From NCBI GenBank assembly GCA_944381485.1, contig CALWLI010000025.1, positions 1 through 64,000 of the forward strand: DNA of 64,000 nt. The letters run 5' to 3'. The notes below the pieces were generated by a model that saw nothing but the letters and a program-made list of their open reading frames with translations, had not been told where the DNA came from and searched no databases. Each line of letters starts with the position of its first letter. Positions within the stretch are counted from its first letter, which is position 1. The position numbers and the translations under genes are program-made. Source of the DNA: an uncultured Lachnospiraceae bacterium. GTDB taxonomy: Bacteria; Bacillota; Clostridia; Lachnospirales; Lachnospiraceae. Positions 18,199-25,483 of the stretch are shown piece after piece.

Positions 18199-19518
18199 TT
18201 AGAAGTCATCCTTCTCAAAAACAGTCTGACCGTCTACAGGTGTCTGCAGAGCCTTGAGTGCTCTCCTAACCATTCTCTTTCTGATCTTCTTGGAGTCAAC
18301 CTCACCCTGTGTAGGATCTCCGAGGGGATAAGGAATACCTACGCCGGGGATTATACGGTTAGCACCTATAGTAAGTGAAATAGGAACTACAGTAGCCATA
18401 TGAACTACAGGAATACCATACTTCTCGATACCCTTAACCATCGTTGCACCGCAACGAGTACAGGTTCCTCAGGTAGAGACGAGAATTACGCCGTCAACGT
18501 GATCCTCTACTAACTTCTTTCCTATAGCATCTCCGAACTTGGCAGCAGATCCTGTAGCAGTACCTGTTCCTGTGGTAGCAAAGAATGAATCATAGAGCTT
18601 TCCGAATTCTCCATCCTTCTCCATCTCTCTCAAAACATCAAGAGGTACTACGAGGTTGGGGTTCGCAAGAACGAACTGTCTGTCATATCCGCCGTGTACA
18701 GTCATGAAATCATCGGGTGACATTGTGTCCATACCCTTTATTGAGTACTCACCGAACTTTGTAGCGTTGGATGACTCAATATGGTCAGGGTTACCCTGAG
18801 GAACAACTCCTCCTGAGGTAACAACTGCGATGGTTGCATGCTTCATATCCTTTATAGGAGCGGCAGGCTCAACTCTGTCAAACTTAGGCATGGGAAGATC
18901 GGTCTCAAAGGGCTCACCCTTCATCTTCTTGATGAGCATCTCAAGTCCACGCTCTGATCCTCTCTTCTCTGCAAAGTAGTTTACACGGATTCCTCTCTCA
19001 TGGTAGCCCTCTATAGCGGGTCCCAGGATCTCCTCTCCTGTAGCCATCTTCTTAACGAGATTAGCCATTACAGGGATTACGTTCTTCATATCTGCTGAAG
19101 AGTTTCCGGCCTTGACGATTATAACGTCCTTCTTGAACATATCTGTTCCGGGGTTCTCCTGGTAAGCAGCTGTGAGAACGGGGATTCCCAGTCTCTCCTC
19201 AACAGCCTTACAGATAGTTCCGCAGGCAACTCCGTAACGTCCTGCGTTGAAGGCAGGTCCTGCTACGAATACATCGGGCTCATACTTCTTAACCATCTCG
19301 ATGATGGTGTCTGTAGCCTTGTCAAGGTTCTCTCCGAAGTAGTTGTCACCGCAGATAACTGTGGCAACTATCTCATAGTCGGCTCCCAGTGCAGCTGCAA
19401 GAGCTCCGCCGGGTCCTACAACACCCTCTCTTACCTCGGGCTCGTAATCAGCCTTCTCCTCGCCGCCGATTCCTGCGAAGAACTGATTTAAATAATGAAC
19501 AATTTTATATTTAGCCAT
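18199..19518 (-). CDS. grdB: Glycine reductase selenoprotein B subunit GrdB (Sec at in-frame TGA)
   Basis: Component of protein B of glycine reductase; its selenocysteine attacks the Schiff-base-bound substrate to give carboxymethyl-Sec on protein A. The frame runs 349 codons from ATG 19518, meets TGA at 18469-18471 and continues in phase for 89 codons to 18199, giving 439 residues, the normal GrdB size. The residues around it read LVSTUGTCTRCG, the GrdB U-x-x-C-x-x-C redox motif with Sec at 350. A 7-bp SECIS-like hairpin starts 12 bases later. GGGAG precedes the ATG. It follows grdE by 23 bp. Stopping at the TGA would give a false truncation and a false 80-residue downstream gene. Sarcosine-type (GrdF) or betaine-type (GrdH) paralogues are alternatives. 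Confidence 0.95.
18441..18471 (-). promoter_or_regulatory. Selenocysteine codon and bacterial SECIS element of grdB
   Basis: On the minus strand the TGA (18469-18471) is followed after 11 bases by TCGTTGC (18451-18457), a GGT loop (18448-18450) and GCAACGA (18441-18447), a perfect 7-bp stem. Position and small G-rich loop fit a SelB-binding bacterial SECIS. The hairpin lies inside coding sequence. Confidence 0.88.
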
Positions 19519-19541
19519 AGTCTTATCTCCCTTTCCGAAAA

Positions 19542-20828
19542 TTAATAGCCTCTTGCAGCCAGCTTGTTGAAGCCGTTAGCAATAGTTGAAGCTATGATTA
19601 TCTGGATCTCAGCCTCGAATGAGCCGTCAGGATTTACGCAGCCTGCCCATCCGCCGAGCTGGGACTCAATGTAATCCTGAGTTCCGATCACCTTATCCAT
19701 AGCAGGGAACTGAAGGGTCATATTACCCTGTCCGCAGGATGCAAGAGCTGTAGCCTCCTCGCAGGTATCAGCAAGTGACTGTGACTTTCCGTCCTTTCCG
19801 GGGAACTCGTCGGTGATAAGAACCACCTTGATTCCCTTCTGCTCAACCTTCTTACAGTTCATCATAAGGTCAGTATCGGGATTTCCGTATCCCTCCTCTG
19901 TGATGAGCACTCCGTCAAGTCCCATGTACTCGGCAAGCTTTGCAACCATGTCTGAATGTCTCTCCTTGTCGGCAAGGAAAACGTTCTCATTTGTAAGGAT
20001 AACTCCCATGAAGTTGATATCCTTTCCATGGTGCTTGTAGCAATCCTCGATTACAGGGTTGTGGAAATGGTGATATGTTGTAACCTTGTCACAAGGAGCA
20101 ACGCAGTTTCCTGAAACGATAGCTCCGTCCATGATCTCTGTGGGATACATGAATGTGGGAACAAAGTTCTTTGCGTCTACACCGTAATAATATGTGTCGT
20201 GAAGAAGTCCCTGAGACTGAAGCATGTGGATGTATCCTACCTTAGGAAGATCGGGATACTCTGCAGCCTGCTCGAAAATGGGCTTTGTCTCAAAGGTCTC
20301 GATAGAATCAGGCTCAACATTTCTTCCTGCCTCTCCGAGATATGCGGCAACCTTAAGTCCTGCCATACGTCCTGCCTTCTCGTATACGTGAGTCTCAAGT
20401 CCCTCAGCGGGCTCGATAACTACGCAAAGGTTCACGGTCTTTGAGAACGGGCAGTAGTCGGCAGCAACTCCTGACATGTCGATAACACCCTCCTGGAAGC
20501 CTACGATACGTCCTACGGTCACAACTGTCATTCCGTCAAGAGCGTGAGTGCGGCCTGTTCCTACGGGCGGTGTTACCTTTCCGATAACTCCGGGGAAGAT
20601 CTCTCCTCCTGAGACCTTTACTCTGGGCTCTATTACATCCTTTACGGGAGTAATACGAGTAGCCTCTCCGGGTCTCGCAATGTCAAGCTTGCAGCCAATG
20701 AGCTTGTCATCCTCGAGCACAAGCTTCTCGACCTCTTCTTTATTTACATAAAGAACGTGGTCCTTGACTTCAGTTTTGTCGGCAAACTTGATGTCATTGA
20801 TTTTGATTTTTCCTAACTCAAGTTTCAT
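19542..20828 (-). CDS. grdE: Glycine reductase protein B proprotein GrdE
   Basis: GrdE is cleaved to give the 47- and 25-kDa-type subunits of protein B, exposing a carbonyl (pyruvoyl-like) group that binds the substrate amino group. The 428-residue protein carries SGNCVAPCDKVTT with the cleavage cysteine at residue 242, the position I recall for Clostridium sticklandii GrdE. HMLQSQGLLHDTYYYGVDAK, LITEEGYGNPDTDLMMNCKK and ASCGQGN are also typical. The similarity looks closer to glycine-type GrdE than to GrdI; the sarcosine type GrdG cannot be excluded. AGGAGGGG precedes the ATG. It is first in grdE-grdB. grdA, grdC, grdD, trxA and trxB are not in the window. Confidence 0.94.
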   Translation of the reverse strand: MKLELGKIKINDIKFADKTEVKDHVLYVNKEEVEKLVLEDDKLIGCKLDIARPGEATRITPVKDVIEPRVKVSGGEIFPGVIGKVTPPVGTGRTHALDGMTVVTVGRIVGFQEGVIDMSGVAADYCPFSKTVNLCVVIEPAEGLETHVYEKAGRMAGLKVAAYLGEAGRNVEPDSIETFETKPIFEQAAEYPDLPKVGYIHMLQSQGLLHDTYYYGVDAKNFVPTFMYPTEIMDGAIVSGNCVAPCDKVTTYHHFHNPVIEDCYKHHGKDINFMGVILTNENVFLADKERHSDMVAKLAEYMGLDGVLITEEGYGNPDTDLMMNCKKVEQKGIKVVLITDEFPGKDGKSQSLADTCEEATALASCGQGNMTLQFPAMDKVIGTQDYIESQLGGWAGCVNPDGSFEAEIQIIIASTIANGFNKLAARGY

Positions 20829-20911
20829 TTTATCCCCTCCTTACTTGAATTTATACAAAGTCTTGTAAAACAGTTGTAAACTTGCTTTCAAGACCGGCAT
20901 TCAATTCATCT

Positions 20912-20925
20912 TTGATATAAGTCAA
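20912..20925. promoter_or_regulatory. CRP/FNR-type palindrome upstream of grdE
   Basis: TTGATATAAGTCAA fits TTGAT-N4-ATCAA with one mismatch. It lies 84 bp before the grdE start and 35 bp from the nearest of the three operator palindromes. An anaerobiosis or CRP-like regulator is possible. This is a short motif and could be chance. Confidence 0.35.
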
Positions 20926-20956
20926 ATTTTATTGTGAATTTTGCAAAAAATTCCGC

Positions 20957-21040
20957 AAAATAATCTTGATTACTTTATGTATCAGACATAAGTAATCGCG
21001 ATAACTTCTAAATAAATAATAAAATAATCGCGATTATTTT
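20957..21040. promoter_or_regulatory. Three phased palindromic operators between tetR and grdE
   Basis: Cores are TAATCTTGATTA (20961-20972), TAATCGCGATAA (20993-21004) and TAATCGCGATTA (21025-21036). The last sits in a perfect 20-bp palindrome, AAAATAATCG plus its mirror (21021-21040). Centres are 20966.5, 20998.5 and 21030.5, so the spacing is exactly 32 bp twice, about three helical turns. They lie in the 480-bp region between the TetR stop and grdE and are the best candidate binding sites for that TetR protein. The rest of this region is AT-rich, with one terminator and no further gene seen. Confidence 0.75.
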
Positions 21041-21212
21041 GCAACAAAAAATTATGGTATTTTTGTAGTTTTCTGTAACTTTTATTCTTTTTGTGAAAAA
21101 TATACCAATTCGTTTGATTTAAAAGCTCTGAGAAGAAGAATTTTTGTGTAATTTGCTCACAGGTATTGCATTGATATGAATTATTTTTCATCGTTTCACA
21201 CTTAAAATAAAA

Positions 21213-21254
21213 GCCCTGAAGTTACAAATCAAATGTTTTTGTAAACTTCAGGGC
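21213..21254. terminator. Bidirectional terminator after the TetR gene
   Basis: GCCCTGAAGTT (21213-21223) pairs with AACTTCAGGGC (21244-21254). CTTTTTAT follows on the plus strand and TTTTATTTT on the minus strand. It lies 55 bp beyond the tetR stop, so grdE needs its own promoter. Confidence 0.88.
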
Positions 21255-21308
21255 CTTTTTATTGATTTAAAACTTTAAAATACAAATATAAAATTAAGGG
21301 GAAAGGCA

Positions 21309-21992
21309 TCACATCAATTCCTTGTGTCCGAGAGTATCCTTTGCAAGATTTTTTATGACAGTGTGGGTATCTCTCATAAACATAGCCAGAGTATCCTCTA
21401 TCTCGTATTCCTCTATCCCGTTATCCAGTATGCCTTTAAGGTATCCCTTATAGAGCATGCATACCATGCGGTTCATGACTATGGCATTGTAAGGGTCTAT
21501 GACCCCGGCCTCAGCGCACTTTCTGCACATCTGATAGTCTCTCTCAAAAAAGTCGGAGGTCCTCAGCATGTCCGTAAGATATCTTGCCACCAGATCTATA
21601 TGCTCAGGGAAAATAGAATAGTACTCATTCAGAGCTCCCACCAGCTCCTTGCTCATATCAGAGAAGAATATGGTGTTGAAGGCATGGGGATAGGTGAAGG
21701 CTGTCCTGGCATAGCACTCCCATATGCCTATGTGCATGTCCCACACGTCCTTCCAGTTTTTCTCCGCCTTTGCAAGAGCGTCTATATAATGGTCCAGATA
21801 CTGTATCTGGCTGTAAAAAAACAGTTCCTCTATATTTACGAAGTAACGATAAAGACAGGCGCTCGTGCAGTTGAGCTCCTTAGCTATCCTGCGGATGGTG
21901 AGCGCCTTCTCTCCTTCATTTTTTACTATTTCCGAAGCCTTTATAATATAATCTCTTCTGGAAAGCTCCTTAAAAAACTTATCCTTGTTCAT
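21309..21992 (-). CDS. TetR-family regulator of the glycine reductase module
   Basis: A 227-residue TetR-type regulator. The N-terminal HTH includes RRDYIIKASEIVKNEGEKALTIRRIAKELNCTSACLYRYF, with LYRYF closing the recognition helix near residue 50. The remainder is helical and fits a ligand-binding dimer domain. It has several Cys and His residues, but no clear metal motif. The ATG at 21992 lies 3 bp after the grdX stop and a TTG directly precedes it; there is no strong ribosome site, so translation is probably coupled to grdX. It is followed by a terminator and three phased palindromes before grdE. A role in sensing glycine or a related amine is inferred from position only. Confidence 0.85.
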   Translation of the reverse strand: MNKDKFFKELSRRDYIIKASEIVKNEGEKALTIRRIAKELNCTSACLYRYFVNIEELFFYSQIQYLDHYIDALAKAEKNWKDVWDMHIGIWECYARTAFTYPHAFNTIFFSDMSKELVGALNEYYSIFPEHIDLVARYLTDMLRTSDFFERDYQMCRKCAEAGVIDPYNAIVMNRMVCMLYKGYLKGILDNGIEEYEIEDTLAMFMRDTHTVIKNLAKDTLGHKELM

Positions 21993-21995
21993 CAA

Positions 21996-22391
21996 TCAAT
22001 TAAGACGAGGAATAATATTATCGATAACCGATAAATCTATTGTCCTGAAATCCTTGTCCACTCCTTCTGCATAGCCTGCAGGCGAGGGTGCTATATCCTG
22101 CCACTGCCTGTAGACTTCAATGCACTTTTCTATCAGCAAAATGTCCTTGGTATTGTCCTTGGTCTTCTCATCCTTGGGATATACCATGACCGAACGGTAA
22201 GGGGTCTGGTTGGGCTTAAGGCTTGAGGCCTGAGGATGCGTGAGAAGTATGTACTTGTCATAAACCAGGTCTCTGACCTTTATGAGGACATTCTCATAGC
22301 CCTCAACAAAAATTACAGTCATCTTATCCGCATACTTGTCCCTGACATCAGGATTGTTGGTGACAAGCACAGTCTTATCCATATCCCACAT
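21996..22391 (-). CDS. grdX: GrdX family protein
   Basis: GrdX is a small protein of unknown function encoded at the head of glycine reductase operons. The 131-residue product begins MWDMDKTVLVTNNPDVRDKY and has FVEGYENVLIKVRDLVYDKYILLTHPQASSLKPNQTPYRSVMV. The TNNP, VRDL and LTHP-x-x-x-S-x-KPN-x-TPY blocks are those I recall for GrdX. The ATG at 22391 has GGAAGG seven bases upstream; a longer frame to 22472 lacks a ribosome site. It directly precedes the TetR gene. Its presence supports a glycine reductase identity for the downstream grdE-grdB pair. Confidence 0.87.
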   Translation of the reverse strand: MWDMDKTVLVTNNPDVRDKYADKMTVIFVEGYENVLIKVRDLVYDKYILLTHPQASSLKPNQTPYRSVMVYPKDEKTKDNTKDILLIEKCIEVYRQWQDIAPSPAGYAEGVDKDFRTIDLSVIDNIIPRLN

Positions 22392-22460
22392 AAAAACACC
22401 TTCCTTCCCTATCGTCCAAATCATTGTAGCATCACAGCTGATCTTTTTCAACCTTAAAAA

Positions 22461-22497
22461 GGAGAGTGCCACCCCAGGTTAGGGCTGACACTCTTCC
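22461..22497 (-). terminator. Terminator after the zinc-finger gene
   Basis: GGAGAGTG (22461-22468) pairs with CACTCTTCC (22489-22497) with one bulge, and CCC/GGG pairing continues inside. TTTTT follows on the minus strand. It separates the surface-protein unit from grdX. Confidence 0.75.
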
Positions 22498-22526
22498 TTT
22501 ACTCAAGAATTTATCATCATTTGCTT

Positions 22527-22766
22527 TTACCCTGTTGTCAGGCTGTCAGCAGTCTCTGTCACAGCCCTCTCAACAGCCTTCTCCAGTTCTCCGTATATCG
22601 CCTCCGCTCTCTCTCGCCTTCTCCGCCTCGTTCCGGCCCCTCGCTTCCAGTAGGTCTTCTCGCATTCCTTTGAGCAGAATACGCTCCTCTTGTCCTTGAG
22701 GTCTGTTACGAGTACAGGCTTTCCGCAGTATCGGCATACAAAGAATCTTGCTCCTAATTCCTCCAT
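22527..22766 (-). CDS. Small zinc-finger protein, unknown function
   Basis: A 79-residue basic protein I do not recognise. Four cysteines form C-x2-C (FVCRYCGKPV, residues 10-13) and C-x3-C (VFCSKECEKTYW, about 31-35), spaced like a treble-clef or zinc-ribbon finger. An Arg-rich stretch (RRRRRERAEAI) and a helical tail follow. The ATG overlaps the last 13 bases of the surface-protein gene, so translation is probably coupled; GGAG lies almost directly before the start. A terminator follows. It could bind nucleic acid, but no catalytic motif is visible. Confidence 0.65.
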   Translation of the reverse strand: MEELGARFFVCRYCGKPVLVTDLKDKRSVFCSKECEKTYWKRGAGTRRRRRERAEAIYGELEKAVERAVTETADSLTTG

Positions 22767-25321
22767 GCTCCGTTTTCATCAACGAAATAACCGTCGGGGG
22801 TCATCTCGTTCCTGTACATAGAGCCGTAAGGCCTTGAAGCGCTTCCGTTCCAAGTCCATCCTCCTGTGGCCTCATCATAATGCCAGGTGATCTCGGGCGC
22901 ATAGGGATTGAAGTAATACCATGCGCTTCCTATCTGCTGCCAGCCGAGGAGCATCTCTCCTCCATCAGGATTCAGATAGTACCACTTTCCATCCTGGTCA
23001 TCATAGTGCCAGCCGGTCTCCATGGTTCCAAGCATTCCGTCGGAATCCCTGTGCATCCAGTACCACTTTCCTGTGTTCTCATCAAGGTACCAACCGTACT
23101 CCATGATACCGTCATTGTCGAAGCTGAACCAGCCTTCCTTGGGCTGTCCGTCAACAGCGTAGGGGTTCTTTACATATGCCCACTGATCATAGAGCATAGC
23201 GCCGTTGTTGAGTATGAACTTCCACTGATGCCACTCAGGAGCAGTCACAGGTGTTGCGCCTTCGGGAACAGGGCTTGTGATGGGTGCAAATATATTTGCA
23301 GGATCAACATGTACCCAGTTTCCGTGTACACCTGCGGTGTAGGTGGAGCCGCTTGCTCCGGGTCCCGCTCCGGGTGTGTTGGAGTCTGTATTTCCATTGC
23401 CGTGATCGTCGTCATCCTTGTTGTCGTCTGAGCTTGCGTCCTCAGTCTTCCACATCAGCATGAAGGGGCTGAAGGCATGCTCGCCTGTAGTATAGAAACG
23501 GATTCCATAAGGCGTATTCTCAAGTTGAAGTTCAACTTCGTCTTCCAATGGTGCGTCTTCTATTGCTTCTCTTACAGCATCATCTCCATCATATTGTTTA
23601 TCTCTGTCAAGTCCCACAAAGTATCTGATTGTAAACTCAGTGTTTTCATCCGTTCCATTCGGGTAAGGCATATATACATCGGTTCCTTTTGTGCTCTGAA
23701 CCCATGCATTTCCGTTTCCACTGTCCACAAGGTCGAAATACTTAAGTACAGAAGAATATCCTTCAGCCTCAGCCTTATCTGTATCTATTCCGTAAGCATC
23801 ATTGTATGCCTTATCTTTGAGGATATCTATCCTTCCATTATCGGTTTTGACATCATCCACGAGAAGCATGATATCGTCTACGCTGTCTTCATCTATTACA
23901 CGATCGGGATCTCCATTTGTAAGGAATGTGGTTGTGTCAGATACAACAGCTCCTGCAAGCTTTGATTCATTTGTGTCCACATCAGCCTCATCATTAACTA
24001 TCTCTCTGTAAACAGATTCATTGTTGACCTGACGTACATAGAGGGAGCCATTATTTATATTAACATAATAGTTAAAAGCTCTTCCGTCCTCATATGTAGC
24101 ACCAACTCCTATAGATGAGAGTTCTCCTCCTGTTCCTATAGTTACTATCCTGTTTTGATTGTCAGAGTTTCTGATAAGTCCGTTATCTATATAATAGTTT
24201 TCATGTCCTTCAAAGGCATCAATTGCATCTGATCTTACAGCGATTACTGTAAGATAGTTTCCATAATCATCATCATTGTCAGATACAGACTGCTGATAGT
24301 TACCGTTTTCATCGATATAAACATACATAGCTTTGAGGAAGGTATTAAGGTCTATATCATTATCTGTTGTATCCTTAAAAGTATACCCATTAATTGTAAC
24401 AGAGTTTACAGCACTATTATCCACCTGTCTGCCTTCATCCGTAAGTTCAAGTTCAAGATCAGGGAATCCTGATTCATCGTCACTGTTTGCTCCTCCGGAG
24501 TATACTGTCGTATCATAAGGCTGAAGTAGTACATGAGGCTGATCTGCATCCGGAATGTCATCATTATTCTTGTCCTCATCATATTCTGCCTTGAATGTCT
24601 GTGATTTTCCTGCAAAGAAATCATCCAGAACAGTGTTTTCAAATGCTGTGTAGTCTATTCCTCCGGATTTCCAATTGTTAACCAACACATTTTTAATGAC
24701 ATCGTTAGAAGGTGCAGGTCCTACAGCGTCTCCAACATTATACCAATATGTAGCAACAGTTTTGTCTTCTGAGACAGTTACCTTTGTACTGTTTTCAAGC
24801 TCAAATACTCCTCCACTATCCTGGCCCAGGTCAAAAACTACTCTAAACTGCTCACTGTCATCTATTCCATCGCCATTTTCATCATTTATCTTTTCCCATC
24901 CGGCAGTGTATACAGTATTGGCATCAGGAACTATTCCTGTATAGGAATTGCCGTTTTCATCTTGCCACCCTGTAAACTTCCATCCGGTATTTGCCTTAGG
25001 TTCAGGTGCTGTAAAAGATGTACCCGGCTCCAACTCAGTGATCATTGTCTCATAGCTGCCACCGGCAAAAGCTCCCTTTTCATGGTCTGATTCGCTGATA
25101 CTGAAAGTAAGATTTACTGTAGCAGCTTCTCCATATACTGCATTAAACATCTGGGAGCCAACCAATCCCTCGTCAACAGTCACACCCTTAACAGTATTAT
25201 AGTTTATTCCTCCTGATAACCATGCAGTTACTTCCTTTTTATTGCCCGCAGCCTTTAAAATAGCATCATCAGCAGGTGCCTCACCTATAGTATCGCCAAT
25301 GCTATACCAATATGTCGCCAT
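22754..25321 (-). CDS. C-terminal part of a split surface protein, with choline-binding-like repeats
   Basis: This is the downstream part (855 residues from the first ATG) of one frame interrupted by TAG at 25481-25483. The frame is open from 25480, and the 53 codons before ATG 25321 read SDATYTAKWAKDSNNDG onward, directly continuing the upstream domain pattern. No ribosome site or signal peptide precedes 25321, so separate expression is doubtful. It contains two or three InlB B-type/flagellar-like repeat modules (ATYWYSIGD, VATYWYNVGD, each followed by a DxNxDGxxD calcium-like loop), a middle region of unknown fold, a Gly/Asn/Asp linker and about six Trp/Tyr-rich wall-binding repeats (GWYLDENTGKWYWMH, GWHYDDQDGKWYYLN). 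The middle is AT-rich relative to both ends. Confidence 0.75.
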   Translation of the reverse strand: MATYWYSIGDTIGEAPADDAILKAAGNKKEVTAWLSGGINYNTVKGVTVDEGLVGSQMFNAVYGEAATVNLTFSISESDHEKGAFAGGSYETMITELEPGTSFTAPEPKANTGWKFTGWQDENGNSYTGIVPDANTVYTAGWEKINDENGDGIDDSEQFRVVFDLGQDSGGVFELENSTKVTVSEDKTVATYWYNVGDAVGPAPSNDVIKNVLVNNWKSGGIDYTAFENTVLDDFFAGKSQTFKAEYDEDKNNDDIPDADQPHVLLQPYDTTVYSGGANSDDESGFPDLELELTDEGRQVDNSAVNSVTINGYTFKDTTDNDIDLNTFLKAMYVYIDENGNYQQSVSDNDDDYGNYLTVIAVRSDAIDAFEGHENYYIDNGLIRNSDNQNRIVTIGTGGELSSIGVGATYEDGRAFNYYVNINNGSLYVRQVNNESVYREIVNDEADVDTNESKLAGAVVSDTTTFLTNGDPDRVIDEDSVDDIMLLVDDVKTDNGRIDILKDKAYNDAYGIDTDKAEAEGYSSVLKYFDLVDSGNGNAWVQSTKGTDVYMPYPNGTDENTEFTIRYFVGLDRDKQYDGDDAVREAIEDAPLEDEVELQLENTPYGIRFYTTGEHAFSPFMLMWKTEDASSDDNKDDDDHGNGNTDSNTPGAGPGASGSTYTAGVHGNWVHVDPANIFAPITSPVPEGATPVTAPEWHQWKFILNNGAMLYDQWAYVKNPYAVDGQPKEGWFSFDNDGIMEYGWYLDENTGKWYWMHRDSDGMLGTMETGWHYDDQDGKWYYLNPDGGEMLLGWQQIGSAWYYFNPYAPEITWHYDEATGGWTWNGSASRPYGSMYRNEMTPDGYFVDENGAWRN

Positions 25322-25480
25322 AGCGAAATCATCAGATAACGTTATTCTTTCGCTCTCCTGAAGATTAAAAACAAATCCATTTTCAGTTCCCAGATTGAAA
25401 ATTATTTGTAACTGTTCTTCGTCTTTATCTCCGTCGTTATTGCTGTCTTTCGCCCATTTGGCTGTGTATGTGGCGTCGCT

Positions 25481-25483
25481 CTA
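25481..25483 (-). other. In-frame amber codon splitting the surface protein gene
   Basis: On the minus strand the frame reads DTVP-TAG-SDATYTAKW. Both sides are in the same phase and belong to the same repeated module (GW-x-P-x-LPDTVP-x-SDATYTA-x-W), in which Glu (GAG) is a natural residue at this place. A single G-to-T change would make TAG. hrcA and the LeuD-type gene end in TAG, so it is a normal stop here. Confidence 0.85.

Noticed and set aside
18199-18468. Separate 80-residue gene downstream of grdB
   Set aside because: It is the in-phase continuation of grdB after the selenocysteine TGA and holds the C-x-x-C half of the redox motif.
20829-22460. Glycine riboswitch in the grd region
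   Set aside because: No GGAGAG-type tandem aptamer pattern was seen upstream of grdX, grdE or the permease gene.
25481-25483. Pyrrolysine or general amber readthrough in the surface protein
   Set aside because: hrcA and the LeuD-type gene end in TAG and no pyl gene is visible, so a nonsense mutation or sequence error is more likely. Readthrough is kept only as a testable alternative.
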